From NCBI RefSeq assembly GCF_014650715.1, contig NZ_BMVM01000018.1, positions 1 to 64,000 on the forward strand: a stretch of 64,000 bases of DNA, in the 5' to 3' direction. This DNA comes from Streptomyces bluensis (lineage in GTDB: Bacteria; Actinomycetota; Actinomycetes; Streptomycetales; Streptomycetaceae). Positions within the stretch are counted from its first letter, which is position 1. Each line of letters begins with the position of its first letter. The notes beneath the pieces were generated by a model. The model saw only the letters and a list, made by a program, of their open reading frames with translations, was not told where the DNA came from and ran no database searches. Below are positions 23,786 to 31,425 of the stretch, in pieces. The translations under genes and the position numbers were made by a program.

Positions 23786-25231
23786 TCAGTCCGTGCCGAG
23801 TTCCATCGCGGCGCGGTCGAGGAGTTCGTCGTCACCGGAGACCTCGCCGCGGGAGGCGATGGCCTCGGCGCCGCCCTCCGGGAGCGTGCCGATCAGGCCG
23901 GTCGCGGCCGCCTGGGCGGCGCCGATGGCGGGGCCCGTGGTGCCGATCAGGCCGAGCCCGGCGTACTGCTCCAGCTTGGCGCGCGAGTCGGCGATGTCGA
24001 GGTTGCGCATGGTGAGCTGGCCGATCCGGTCCACCGGGCCGAACGCCGAGTCCTCGGTGCGCTCCATGGACAGCTTGTCCGGGTGGTAGCTGAACGCCGG
24101 GCCCGTGGTGTCGAGGATCGAGTAGTCCTCACCGCGCCGCAGCCGCAGCGTGACCTCGCCGGTGACCGCCGAGCCGACCCAGCGCTGCAACGACTCGCGG
24201 ATCATCAGCGACTGCGGGTCGAGCCAGCGGCCCTCGTACATCAGCCGGCCGAGGCGCCGCCCCTCGGTGTGGTACTGGGCGAGGGTGTCCTCGTTGTGGA
24301 TCGCGTTGACCAGGCGCTCGTACGCCGCGTGCAGCAGGGCCATGCCGGGGGCCTCGTAGATGCCGCGGCTCTTGGCCTCGATGATCCGGTTCTCGATCTG
24401 GTCCGACATGCCGAGGCCGTGGCGGCCGCCGATGGCGTTGGCCTCCATGACCAGGTCGACCGGGGAGGCGAACTCCTTGCCGTTGATCTTCACCGGGCGG
24501 CCCTGGTCGAAGCCGATCGTCACGTCCTCGGTGAGGATCTCGACCTCGGGGTCCCAGAACCGCACGCCCATGATGGGCTCCACGGTCTCCACGCCGGTGT
24601 CCAGGTGCTCCAGGGTCTTGGCCTCGTGGGTGGCGCCCCAGATGTTGGCGTCGGTGGAGTACGCCTTCTCCGTGCTGTCCCGGTAGGGCAGGTCGTGGGC
24701 GAGCAGCCACTCCGACATTTCCTTGCGGCCGCCGAGCTCGGTCACGAAGTCCGCGTCCAGCCAGGGCTTGTAGATCCGCAGGTGCGGGTTGGCGAGCAGG
24801 CCGTACCGGTAGAACCGCTCGATGTCGTTGCCCTTGAAGGTCGAGCCGTCGCCCCAGATCTGCACGTTGTCCTCAAGCATCGCCCTGACCAGGAGCGTGC
24901 CCGTGACGGCGCGGCCGAGCGGCGTGGTGTTGAAGTAGGCACGCCCGCCCGAGCGGATGTGGAACGCCCCGCAGGTGAGCGCGGCCAGTCCCTCCTCGAC
25001 CAGCGCCGCGCGGCAGTCGACCAGGCGCGCGATCTCGGCGCCGTAGGTCTTCGCACGGCCGGGCACCGAGGCGATGTCGGGCTCGTCGTACTGGCCGATG
25101 TCGGCGGTGTAGGTGCACGGGACGGCGCCCTTGTCGCGCATCCACGCGACCGCGACCGAGGTGTCGAGGCCGCCCGAGAAGGCGATGCCGACGCGCTCGC
25201 CGGTGGGCAGGGAGGTGAGGACCTTGGACAT
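23786..25231 (-). CDS. argG: argininosuccinate synthase
   Basis: 481-aa ArgG, which joins citrulline and aspartate with ATP to make argininosuccinate in arginine synthesis. N-terminal PP-loop 'GIAFSGGLDTSVAV', 'CTYTADIGQYDEPDIASVPG', 'RSGGRAYFNTTPLGRAVTG' and 'ANIWGATHEAKTLEHL' match the long (E. coli-like) ArgG class. ATG 25231 (MSKVLTSLPTGERV) is preferred over in-frame ATG 25246, because the latter lies inside a presumed ArgR operator. It is not clustered with argH, so it is a stand-alone arginine gene controlled in trans. The call is very secure. Confidence 0.95.
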   Translation of the reverse strand: MSKVLTSLPTGERVGIAFSGGLDTSVAVAWMRDKGAVPCTYTADIGQYDEPDIASVPGRAKTYGAEIARLVDCRAALVEEGLAALTCGAFHIRSGGRAYFNTTPLGRAVTGTLLVRAMLEDNVQIWGDGSTFKGNDIERFYRYGLLANPHLRIYKPWLDADFVTELGGRKEMSEWLLAHDLPYRDSTEKAYSTDANIWGATHEAKTLEHLDTGVETVEPIMGVRFWDPEVEILTEDVTIGFDQGRPVKINGKEFASPVDLVMEANAIGGRHGLGMSDQIENRIIEAKSRGIYEAPGMALLHAAYERLVNAIHNEDTLAQYHTEGRRLGRLMYEGRWLDPQSLMIRESLQRWVGSAVTGEVTLRLRRGEDYSILDTTGPAFSYHPDKLSMERTEDSAFGPVDRIGQLTMRNLDIADSRAKLEQYAGLGLIGTTGPAIGAAQAAATGLIGTLPEGGAEAIASRGEVSGDDELLDRAAMELGTD

Positions 25232-25239
25232 AGGAAGAG

Positions 25240-25266
25240 TATGCATGCTTTCGCATGATCATGCAA
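25240..25266. promoter_or_regulatory. ARG-box-like operator in front of argG
   Basis: TATGCATGCT and GCATGATCATGCA form two adjacent imperfect palindromes rich in TGCAT/ATGCA, like Streptomyces ARG boxes bound by the arginine repressor ArgR. It lies directly upstream of the preferred argG start, where binding would block initiation. No search was run against a matrix. Confidence 0.55.
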
Positions 25267-25269
25267 AGC

Positions 25270-25378
25270 CCGTGTTCCGAGCCCCGGGTTCTGGCTTGCG
25301 GGTTGCGGGGTGCGGGTTGCGGGCTCCTGGCTCTGGGTTCCGGGTTCCCGGCTGCGGGTTCTGGATTCCGGGCGGGGC
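25270..25378. repeat. degenerate 7-bp repeat (GCGGGTT/CCGGGTT) upstream of argG
   Basis: About a dozen copies of [GC]CGGGTT or GGGTTCC-like heptamers in tandem, with phase changes. The spacer holds no gene. It lies between argG and the divergent DUF3152 gene. Confidence 0.6.
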
Positions 25379-25487
25379 GACGCCTTCGTATGAACGGAAC
25401 CGCGCCACACCCCCGCCAGTGATCCGTTATCGTTTCGTGATCGGTTCGGTCTGATCCGATCACGTCCCCATCACACTCTGAAAGAAC

Positions 25488-26381
25488 ATGAGCGCGCAGA
25501 AAGCCAAGCCTTCCCGCACACGCACCCGCACCCGCCGCCGGAGCGAGCGCGTGTACGACCCGAGGAAGGGTCTCTGGTGGGGCGGCCTGGCAGCGGTGGC
25601 CGTGCTCGGGGCCGCCGGATTCGCCGCTGTGGGGTGGGCATCGGGGGACGCGGGAGAGTCACCGGACGACGCCGGGTCCACCGCGCAGGCCAGGCCCACG
25701 TCCGCCCCGTCCCGGCCCGCCCCCGGCCCCACCGGCACCAGCAGCCCCTCAGCCACGGCGACCACGTCCCCCAGCACGTCACCGGACACCTCGTCCAGCC
25801 CCTCCCCGATCGACATCCCCTCCACCGGGCCGGGGACGTTCACCACGGCCTCCGGTGGAAGCGACAAGGTGGGCAGGGGCAGGACCCTGCGTTACCAGGT
25901 CGACGTGGAGAAAGGCATAGCGCTGTCCGCGGAGGACGTGGCCGAAGAGGTGGAACGCATACTTGGCGACTCCCGCGGCTGGACCTCGGACGGACAGTCG
26001 GCGTTCCAGCGGGTCTCCGGGGGCGCCACCGACTTCGTCGTCCGGGTCGCGACTCCCGGCACCGTCGACGCCATCTGCGGCAAGTCCGGGCTGAACACCA
26101 GGGGTGAGGTCAACTGCCGCGTCGGCGCCGACGTCATGGTCAACCTCAAGCGCTGGGAACTGGCGACACCGGTGTACGCCGAGGACGTCACGGCCTATCG
26201 CGCACTCATCATCAACCACGAGGTCGGCCACTTCCTCGGGCACGGCCATGTCGGCTGCCCGGGCCGGGGCAAACCGGCGCCGGCGATGATGCAGCAGATC
26301 AAGGGCATGAACGGCTGCGCTCCGAACGTCTGGCCGTACGACGAGGACGGGCAGCTCATCACCGGGCCCGCCGTGCCCTGA
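25488..26381 (+). CDS. DUF3152 metalloprotease-like exported protein
   Basis: 297-aa protein: basic N-terminus (TRTRTRRRSERVYDPRKG), one membrane or signal-anchor helix (about 29-48), a Ser/Thr/Pro linker (about 55-115) and a C-terminal DUF3152 domain. The zinc-binding motif HEVGHFLGHGH (about 244-254) followed by CPGRG is a metzincin-like HExxHxxxxxH. Four Cys suggest disulphides outside the cell. It probably acts at the outer face of the membrane. It diverges from argG, with no functional link known. Confidence 0.8.
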   Translation: MSAQKAKPSRTRTRTRRRSERVYDPRKGLWWGGLAAVAVLGAAGFAAVGWASGDAGESPDDAGSTAQARPTSAPSRPAPGPTGTSSPSATATTSPSTSPDTSSSPSPIDIPSTGPGTFTTASGGSDKVGRGRTLRYQVDVEKGIALSAEDVAEEVERILGDSRGWTSDGQSAFQRVSGGATDFVVRVATPGTVDAICGKSGLNTRGEVNCRVGADVMVNLKRWELATPVYAEDVTAYRALIINHEVGHFLGHGHVGCPGRGKPAPAMMQQIKGMNGCAPNVWPYDEDGQLITGPAVP

Positions 26382-26479
26382 GCCACGATGCTGACATTTC
26401 GCCGCCAGGCAGATGGTTAACATTGCGACAACAGACGAAGAGACGAAGACAGGGCAGCCGGGGCGGCAGGGCAGGAGTC

Positions 26480-27148
26480 ATGAGCGACCAGGGCAAGGTG
26501 GCCCCCGCGCGCCGTCGGGGACTGGCCGACGAGGTGGCCGACAGCATCCGGGAGGCCATCTTCAGCGGGGCCTACGCCCCCGGCGCACAGTTGCGCGAGG
26601 TCGAGCTCTCCGGCGCCCTGGACGTCAGCCGCGGCCCGGTGCGGGAGGCGCTGCTGAAGCTGGAGCGCGAGGGTCTGGTACGCAGCGCATGGCACCGCGG
26701 CGCCACGGTGACGACGCTGTCCCCCGACGACGTGGCGGAGTTGGACAGCCTGCGCGGCGCGCTGGACCAACTCGCCGTACGGGAGGTCGTCGCCCGCGCC
26801 TCGGACGAGGACATCGCGGCCGTCGCGAAGGTGGCCGACACCATGGACCGTGCGGCGGACGCGCACGAGATGGTGCGCTGCGACATCGCCTTCCACGACG
26901 CCGTCTACGCGGCCGCCCGGCACCGTCGCCTCGAAGAGGCGTGGCAGGCCATCCGCTGCCAGGTGCATCTCTTCCTGCTCACCCGGATCGGCCGCAGCAC
27001 GGACGGCTACCTCTCCCGCATCCCCGCCGAACACCGCGAACTCGCCGCCGCCCTGCGGGCCCGCGACGCGGAGGCCGCCCTGGACCTCTTCGCCGCACAC
27101 CGCCGCGAGGCCTTCACCGTGCTCACCGGCACGACCGACGCGGACTGA
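26480..27148 (+). CDS. GntR-family (FCD/FadR-type) regulator
   Basis: 222-aa regulator. Winged HTH about 13-75 ('RRGLADEVADSIREAIFSGA', 'LREVELSGALDVSRGPVREA', 'LLKLEREGLVR'), then an FCD all-helical effector domain with metal-ligand-type residues ('CDIAFHDAVYAAARHRRLEE', 'EHRELAAALRARDAEAALDL'). FCD regulators sense organic acids. AGGAG (26473-26477) lies 2-3 bp from ATG 26480, and translation may instead begin slightly earlier at GTG 26423. The target is unknown; no catabolic gene adjoins it. Confidence 0.83.
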   Translation: MSDQGKVAPARRRGLADEVADSIREAIFSGAYAPGAQLREVELSGALDVSRGPVREALLKLEREGLVRSAWHRGATVTTLSPDDVAELDSLRGALDQLAVREVVARASDEDIAAVAKVADTMDRAADAHEMVRCDIAFHDAVYAAARHRRLEEAWQAIRCQVHLFLLTRIGRSTDGYLSRIPAEHRELAAALRARDAEAALDLFAAHRREAFTVLTGTTDAD

Positions 27149-27217
27149 CCCACCCCGCCATACCTCGTCAAACCCCGCCCTACCTCGTCATGCGGGGCAC
27201 CGCCCCGTTCACGTCCT

Positions 27218-27397
27218 TCAACTCCCGCCTACGGCCGAGCCGGACGGGCTCAGGCGGATCAGGGTGATGCCGTACGTGACGGTCCAGACGACCCAGGCCA
27301 GCCAGCCGACGAGGCCGAGGAGTCCCAAGGGGCCCTCCTCGGCGATGACCATCGGGGTGAGGGTGGCGGAGCCGAACATCAGCGCCGCCGCCAGCAA
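27218..27397 (-). CDS. small two-helix membrane protein downstream of the ECF sigma gene
   Basis: A minus-strand frame with strong coding bias encodes two hydrophobic helices ('GLLAAALMFGSATLTPMVIA', 'GLLGLVGWLAWVVWTVTYGI') separated by an acidic loop, ending 'TLIRLSPSGSAVGGS' at TGA 27218-27220. The open frame continues upstream past 27500 without ATG or GTG; TTG 27397 is the first usable start, so the true start is unresolved. It follows the ECF sigma gene on the same strand and may be its partner. Confidence 0.5.
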   Translation of the reverse strand: MLAAALMFGSATLTPMVIAEEGPLGLLGLVGWLAWVVWTVTYGITLIRLSPSGSAVGGS

Positions 27398-27495
27398 CCC
27401 CAGCGCCCCGTGCCAGGACCGCCTGTCCGCGCGGGACCGACCCGGGTCGCCGCCGCACGGCCCGGTGAGCCGGGCGGCGGGTCCCGCACCGCTCG

Positions 27496-28146
27496 TCAGG
27501 CGGCGGTCACGGTTACGGCTGTGGCCCCGGCCGCCGGCCGGGGTGCTTCCGTCTCGTACAGCGACTCGATCAGTGAGCGGCGGGCGCGGGCCACACGGGA
27601 ACGGACCGTGCCCACCGGGCAGCCGCTGACGCGCGCCGCCTCCGCATAGGGCAGGCCCAGCAGCTGGGTCAGCACGAACGCCTCACGGCGGTCGTCGGGC
27701 AGCGCGGCCAGCAGTTCCGCGAGCGCGATGCCGTCGTCGAAGCCCGGCAGGCCGCGCGGCTGGGCGCGTTCGGCCGCCGACTGCCAGTCGTCGGTGTCGT
27801 ACAGGCGGGGCCGGGCGGCGGCGTACCGGATGCTGTCGCTCACCGCGCGGCGCGCTATGGACAGCAGCCAACTGCGCGCCGAGGAGCGCCCTTCGAAGCG
27901 GTGCAGGCTGCCGAGTGCCCGCAGGAACGTGTCCTGGGTCAGGTCGTCGGCAGACTGCGGGTCGGCGCCGAGGTAGGTGACGTAGCGGCTGACGTCCCGG
28001 TGCAGGGCGCGGACGAACTTCTCGACGGCGTCGGCGTCGCCACCGCGCGCCGCGAGCGCCCAAGCGGTTATCGACTCGTCGTGCGGCGTGGGCAGGGCGG
28101 TCGGCCGAGCGGTCGGCAGGGCAGCGGGCAGGGCAGGAGTGAACAC
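27496..28146 (-). CDS. ECF-type RNA polymerase sigma factor
   Basis: 216-aa sigma factor with only regions 2 and 4. Region 2: 'RYVTYLGADPQSADDLTQDT' then 'FLRALGSLHRFEGRSSARSW' and 'LLSIARRAVSDSIR'. Region 4: 'LPDDRREAFVLTQLLGLPYA' and 'GCPVGTVRSRVARARRSL', an HTH that reads the -35 element. GTG 28146 has GAAGGA upstream. No classic zinc-binding anti-sigma gene (HxxxCxxC) adjoins it; instead a membrane protein with a Met/His-rich loop lies upstream and a two-helix membrane protein downstream, either of which could control it. Confidence 0.88.
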   Translation of the reverse strand: MFTPALPAALPTARPTALPTPHDESITAWALAARGGDADAVEKFVRALHRDVSRYVTYLGADPQSADDLTQDTFLRALGSLHRFEGRSSARSWLLSIARRAVSDSIRYAAARPRLYDTDDWQSAAERAQPRGLPGFDDGIALAELLAALPDDRREAFVLTQLLGLPYAEAARVSGCPVGTVRSRVARARRSLIESLYETEAPRPAAGATAVTVTAA

Positions 28147-28338
28147 CTGGTGTCCTTCTCGGGAGTCCGGGAACCGGACCGGCGCAACGGCGCGGCGGTT
28201 CCGGTGGTCGATGGCGTACGGCCGCGCGGACGTGCGCGACCGATGCCCGAGGCAGGAGCGGAGCGTCGGCGAAGAGGGAAACGAGCGAGGAAGGAGTCGG
28301 CGACGCCTCCGGGTACGGCCCCGGGGAACCGGCTGTCG

Positions 28339-29142
28339 TCAGAGGACAGCGGTCCCGGCGGGCGGACCCCGAGAGGTGATGGCGTCGACGAGGGGAAGCC
28401 GGCGCGGGGTGCGGTCCGAGCGACCGCGACGGGCGCGGACGCGTGGGCGGTGCGGCGGCGCGGGCGGCCGGAGCAGCAGGCGCAGGGGGGCGACGAGCCA
28501 TCCGGCGAGAGCCCGCAGGATACGGAAGGCGGCGCGCTCGCCGTGGGCGAGCCACAGGCCGCCCAGCAGGGCGGCGATCAGGTGGGCCGTGAGCATGCCC
28601 GTCGAGGACATGCCGCCCATGGCATGGCCCGCGTGGCCCACCACGTCCATGCCGCCCGCGCCGTCCATGCCGCTCATCGGAGTCGTCGGGACCATCGGCC
28701 CCGAGACGTCCATGGAGGCATCCGCGGGAGGCAGGCCCGCGGGAGACCCGCCCGCCATGTCATGGCCCGTGGAACGTGCGGTCGTCGCCGCGCCGCCGGG
28801 ATCGGTGCCGGTCCCCGACGGTGAGCACAGCACGTAACGCACCCACCGCTGGGCGAGGGACGCCCCGCCGGCCGGTTCCGGCCGCTCGACCGCCTGCGCG
28901 AGCGAGAACAACGAGTGGAGGACGACCTGGGTGGCGACCGCGACGGAACCGACCGCGAGACGTCCGCGTTCGCGGTGGGCGAGACACCACACCGTCCCGC
29001 CCGTCGCCAGTGCTCCGGCGGCCAGTGCCCACCAGGGCACCTCGACACCGGATGTCATGACGTGTCCCTGCACGGCGAACAGCACGCAGACGGCCGCGAA
29101 CACCGCAGCCCTCAGCGCGCGAGAACACCGTCCAGCAGTCAT
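28339..29142 (-). CDS. membrane protein with Met/His-rich loop
   Basis: 267-aa protein. About three N-terminal membrane helices (about 9-100), then a long loop (about 125-180) rich in Met, His, Gly and Asp ('GHDMAGG', 'MSGMDGAGGMDVVGHAGHAM', 'GGMSSTGM'), then one or two more helices ('LTAHLIAALLGGLWLAHGE') and a basic tail. Met/His loops of this kind bind copper or similar metals in several membrane proteins. It precedes the ECF sigma gene by 192 bp on the same strand. I do not recognise the family; a metal-sensing or anti-sigma role is only a hypothesis. Confidence 0.65.
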   Translation of the reverse strand: MTAGRCSRALRAAVFAAVCVLFAVQGHVMTSGVEVPWWALAAGALATGGTVWCLAHRERGRLAVGSVAVATQVVLHSLFSLAQAVERPEPAGGASLAQRWVRYVLCSPSGTGTDPGGAATTARSTGHDMAGGSPAGLPPADASMDVSGPMVPTTPMSGMDGAGGMDVVGHAGHAMGGMSSTGMLTAHLIAALLGGLWLAHGERAAFRILRALAGWLVAPLRLLLRPPAPPHRPRVRARRGRSDRTPRRLPLVDAITSRGPPAGTAVL

Positions 29143-29280
29143 GGCGGTTCATCCTTGCACCGGCAGCTCGGCTGTCACAGCTTGGTACGGAAATCCACCA
29201 GGTTCTCCGCTCAATCCGGCATGCGTGATCCACACCACAGCAGCTGCCCGCCGCTCTCTGTCCGGGCCGCCCCCCAGATG

Positions 29281-29335
29281 TCCCCGAGCTGTCCCCGAGC
29301 TGTCCCTGAGTCATCCCGGAGCTATCCCCGAGATG
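29281..29335. repeat. TCCCCGAGCT-type short direct repeats
   Basis: Five degenerate copies of an 11-bp unit (TCCCCGAGCTG) lie in tandem upstream of the ArsR-like gene, next to TGTCAGA half-sites. The rest of the 266-bp gap to 29143 shows nothing else. Confidence 0.5.
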
Positions 29336-29387
29336 TGTCAGAAATCTTTGACAGGTGCGCGAGGCGGCCGTCAGCCTTTTCTGACAG
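29336..29387. promoter_or_regulatory. TGTCAGAAA/TTTCTGACA half-sites before the ArsR-like gene
   Basis: TGTCAGAAATCTTTGACA (29336-29353) is an imperfect palindrome, and TTTTCTGACA (29378-29387) is a further inverted copy 25 bp away. The last copy ends 21 bp before the ATG. Such paired dyads fit autoregulation by the downstream winged-helix protein; not tested. Confidence 0.45.
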
Positions 29388-29408
29388 GTACGACGAAAGG
29401 GGCCCGCG

Positions 29409-29780
29409 ATGCCCGAGGTCCCGCCTCCGGCACCGACTGGTGACGCGTTGCTGAAGGTGCTCTCCGCTCTCGGCAATCCGCACCGCATGCGGATCATCGC
29501 GGCGCTCACGGAGAACCGGAACTACGTCAGCGCGCTGGCTCGCGAGATCGGCATGGGCCGTCCGCTGCTGCACATGCACCTGCAGCGGCTGGAGGCGGCC
29601 GGACTCGTCGTCGGCACGCTTGAGCTCGCGGAGGACGGCAAGGCGATGAAGTACTTCGAAGTCACCCCCTTCTTCTACGAGTTGACGCCCCACACCATCA
29701 CCCGGGCGGCCGCGACGATCACCGAGAAGGCTGATCCCGCCGAGAGAGCCGACCGGACCGCGAAAGAAGAGGCGAAGTGA
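29409..29780 (+). CDS. ArsR-like winged-helix regulator
   Basis: 123-aa protein: 'LLKVLSALGNPHRMRIIAAL' is the ArsR-type first helices, 'VSALAREIGMGRPLLHMHLQ' then 'RLEAAGLVVG' the recognition helix, and the wing contains 'DGKAMKYFEVTPFFYEL'. No metal-binding Cys (CxC) motif is present, so it is not a classical metal sensor. The stop overlaps the start of a membrane protein by 4 bp (GTGA 29777-29780), so the pair is co-translated. An inverted repeat lies just upstream. Confidence 0.8.
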   Translation: MPEVPPPAPTGDALLKVLSALGNPHRMRIIAALTENRNYVSALAREIGMGRPLLHMHLQRLEAAGLVVGTLELAEDGKAMKYFEVTPFFYELTPHTITRAAATITEKADPAERADRTAKEEAK

Positions 29781-30091
29781 ATCAGGAACAGGTGACGCTC
29801 GCCGCCGGAGCCGACGAGCTGGGAGTTCTGGTCGGCGCCGTCGGCGCGGCCGGCTTCTTCAGCCTGCTGATCGTGATCGTCTGGCAGGTCGCCGCCACCT
29901 GGCGGGCCCGGATGCTGGCCGCACGCGAGCAGCAGTACCAGGAGCTGGCGGCGAGGTACGCGCAACTCCTGGAGGACACCGTGGAGTTGCAGCGCCGCAC
30001 GGCCGAGGAGCAACGGCAGACCCTGGACGAGCTGACGCAGACGCGGCTCGCGGTCGGCTCGATGGAGAAGATGATGCGCGAGATCGAATAG
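29777..30091 (+). CDS. single-pass coiled-coil membrane protein paired with the ArsR-like regulator
   Basis: 104-aa protein with one membrane helix (about 18-42, 'AGFFSLLIVIVWQVAATW') followed by a long charged helix (about 45-100, 'REQQYQELAARYAQLLEDTV') that should form a coiled coil. Streptomyces genomes show such two-gene units of a small wHTH regulator and a membrane partner. It could tether or sequester the regulator at the membrane; this is inferred only from the coupling. Confidence 0.65.
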   Translation: MNQEQVTLAAGADELGVLVGAVGAAGFFSLLIVIVWQVAATWRARMLAAREQQYQELAARYAQLLEDTVELQRRTAEEQRQTLDELTQTRLAVGSMEKMMREIE

Positions 30092-30137
30092 GACAGGGCC
30101 GGAGTCCTACGCGGCGGGCGCCCGATTCACCGTCCCC

Positions 30138-30653
30138 TCAGGACGTCGTCCGGGCGAAGCGGAGGGACGCCGTGACCGCGGTGCGGCCGCTCATCATGCC
30201 GAGCTGGTTCCAGCCCATGCCGAACTGCTCGCGGTCCACGGTGAACTCCGCCGTCAGCGTGACCGCGTCGGCGCTCACCTCCGCGAGACGTGCGGTGAAG
30301 GACTGCGGACGGCTGATCCCGCGGACGCTCAGCTGACCGGCGACCTGAACGGTCCCGTCACTCCCGGGCGTCGCGCTGCGCACGACGAAGGTGAGCTCGG
30401 GGTGCCGGTCCGTGTCGAAGAAGTCGGCGGCCCGCAGGTGCGCGTCACGCTTGGCGTTCTTGGTGTCCAGGGAGGCGGCGTCCAGGGCGATCGAACCGGT
30501 GGCGGACCCGTCGGCCCCCACCTCGCCCTCACCCGAGAGTCCGGTGAAGGTGCCCTTCACGGTGACCAGCCCCCACATGGTCTTGTGCTGGACACCGACG
30601 GTGGAACGGGCGGGGTCGAGCTGCCAGGTCCCGGTTTCGACTGCGACGGACAT
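30138..30653 (-). CDS. YceI-family lipid-binding-like protein
   Basis: 171-aa YceI protein: 'GTWQLDPARSTVGVQHKTMW', 'GLVTVKGTFTGLSGEGEVGA', 'TKNAKRDAHLRAADFFDTDR' and 'HPELTFVVRS' are family landmarks. The fold is a lipocalin-like barrel that binds polyisoprenoids or amide lipids; no signal peptide is present. AGGAGA precedes the ATG. It diverges from a MarR-family regulator, with two identical palindromes in the shared promoter, so it is the likely target of that regulator. Confidence 0.9.
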   Translation of the reverse strand: MSVAVETGTWQLDPARSTVGVQHKTMWGLVTVKGTFTGLSGEGEVGADGSATGSIALDAASLDTKNAKRDAHLRAADFFDTDRHPELTFVVRSATPGSDGTVQVAGQLSVRGISRPQSFTARLAEVSADAVTLTAEFTVDREQFGMGWNQLGMMSGRTAVTASLRFARTTS

Positions 30654-30718
30654 GAGGTTCTCCTGAGAGGGGCGGGATGGGTGACACGACGACTCGGCGA
30701 CGAATAACCCGCCGGTCG

Positions 30719-30763
30719 TCCAAATTTGGATGACCTCAGGCTAGTCGATGCTCCAAATTTGGA
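30719..30763. promoter_or_regulatory. two identical 12-bp palindromes between yceI-like and marR-like genes
   Basis: TCCAAATTTGGA occurs at 30719-30730 and 30752-30763, with centres 33 bp apart, about three helical turns. The second ends 21 bp before the MarR-like ATG. AT-rich perfect palindromes in this GC-rich sequence stand out; MarR proteins bind dyads of this kind to repress both directions. Confidence 0.75.
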
Positions 30764-30784
30764 CAACAGGTAGACTGGGACCTC

Positions 30785-31285
30785 ATGGCCGACTCCCCCG
30801 CCCCCGCCGACCTGCCCGGACACGACCCGACCGGCGAGGCCGCCCTGCTGCCCCCCGAACTGCGGGCCTGGATGGGGCTGCTGGCCGCCGCGGGCGCGAT
30901 CGAGCAGCAACTGCGCTCCCTGGTGAAGGAGACGCTCGGCGTCTCCCACGACGAGTTCCTGGTGCTGTGCCTGCTCGCCGACGGCCCCGTCACCGGCCTG
31001 CGCATGACGCAGATCGCCGAGCGCCTGGGCCGCCCCAAGACCCGGCTCACCTATCAGGTCGCCTGCCTCCAGCACGCCGGACTGATCACCCGCAACACCG
31101 CGTGCGGCGACCGGCGCGGCATCCAGGTGGCGCTCACCGACAAGGCGCGCCTGCTCCTGCGCGAGGCCTCCGGCTCACTGGCCGGCGCCGTCACCCGGGC
31201 CGTCGAGGGCCTGGAGGGGCAGCACGACTGCACGGTGATGCACGCCCTGCTGCCCAAGCCTGCGGACACCGAGAACGACACGTAG
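30785..31285 (+). CDS. MarR-family transcriptional regulator
   Basis: 166-aa MarR regulator with dimerisation helices at both ends and a winged HTH: 'DEFLVLCLLADGPVTGLRMT', 'QIAERLGRPKTRLTYQVACL' and 'LITRNTACGDRRGIQVALTD' (wing with DRRG). Cys residues at 'VACLQ', 'TACGD' and 'HDCTV' could allow redox or electrophile sensing, as in OhrR-like relatives. It diverges from the YceI-like gene across two TCCAAATTTGGA sites. A 16-bp tandem duplication covers its stop codon (31273-31304). Confidence 0.87.
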   Translation: MADSPAPADLPGHDPTGEAALLPPELRAWMGLLAAAGAIEQQLRSLVKETLGVSHDEFLVLCLLADGPVTGLRMTQIAERLGRPKTRLTYQVACLQHAGLITRNTACGDRRGIQVALTDKARLLLREASGSLAGAVTRAVEGLEGQHDCTVMHALLPKPADTENDT

Positions 31286-31304
31286 GCCGAACGACACGTA
31301 GGCC
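31273..31304. repeat. 16-bp perfect tandem duplication over the marR-like stop codon
   Basis: GAACGACACGTAGGCC occurs twice back to back. The first copy contains the TAG stop, and the second repeats the same stop context outside the gene. Confidence 0.8.
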
Positions 31305-31307
31305 TCC

Positions 31308-31388
31308 CGGGATCCCGAGATCCTCAGATCCCCAGCTCCCCAGCTCCCCAGATCACTGATCCCGAGATCCCGAGATCCTGAGATCCCA
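31308..31388. repeat. AGATCC/CAGCTCCC short repeats after the marR-like gene
   Basis: GATCCCGAGATCC-type decamers recur in tandem with a central block of CCCAGCTCCCCAGCT. The region lies in the convergent gap between two genes. No clear terminator hairpin is formed. Confidence 0.5.
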
Positions 31389-31425
31389 AAACGCCTGTGT
31401 GACCGGAGCAGGAAAGGCCCCCGCC

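Noticed and set aside
27180..27458. 92-aa Arg/His/Pro-rich minus-strand frame
   Set aside because: It is a shadow; the adjacent minus frame encodes a clear two-helix membrane protein instead.
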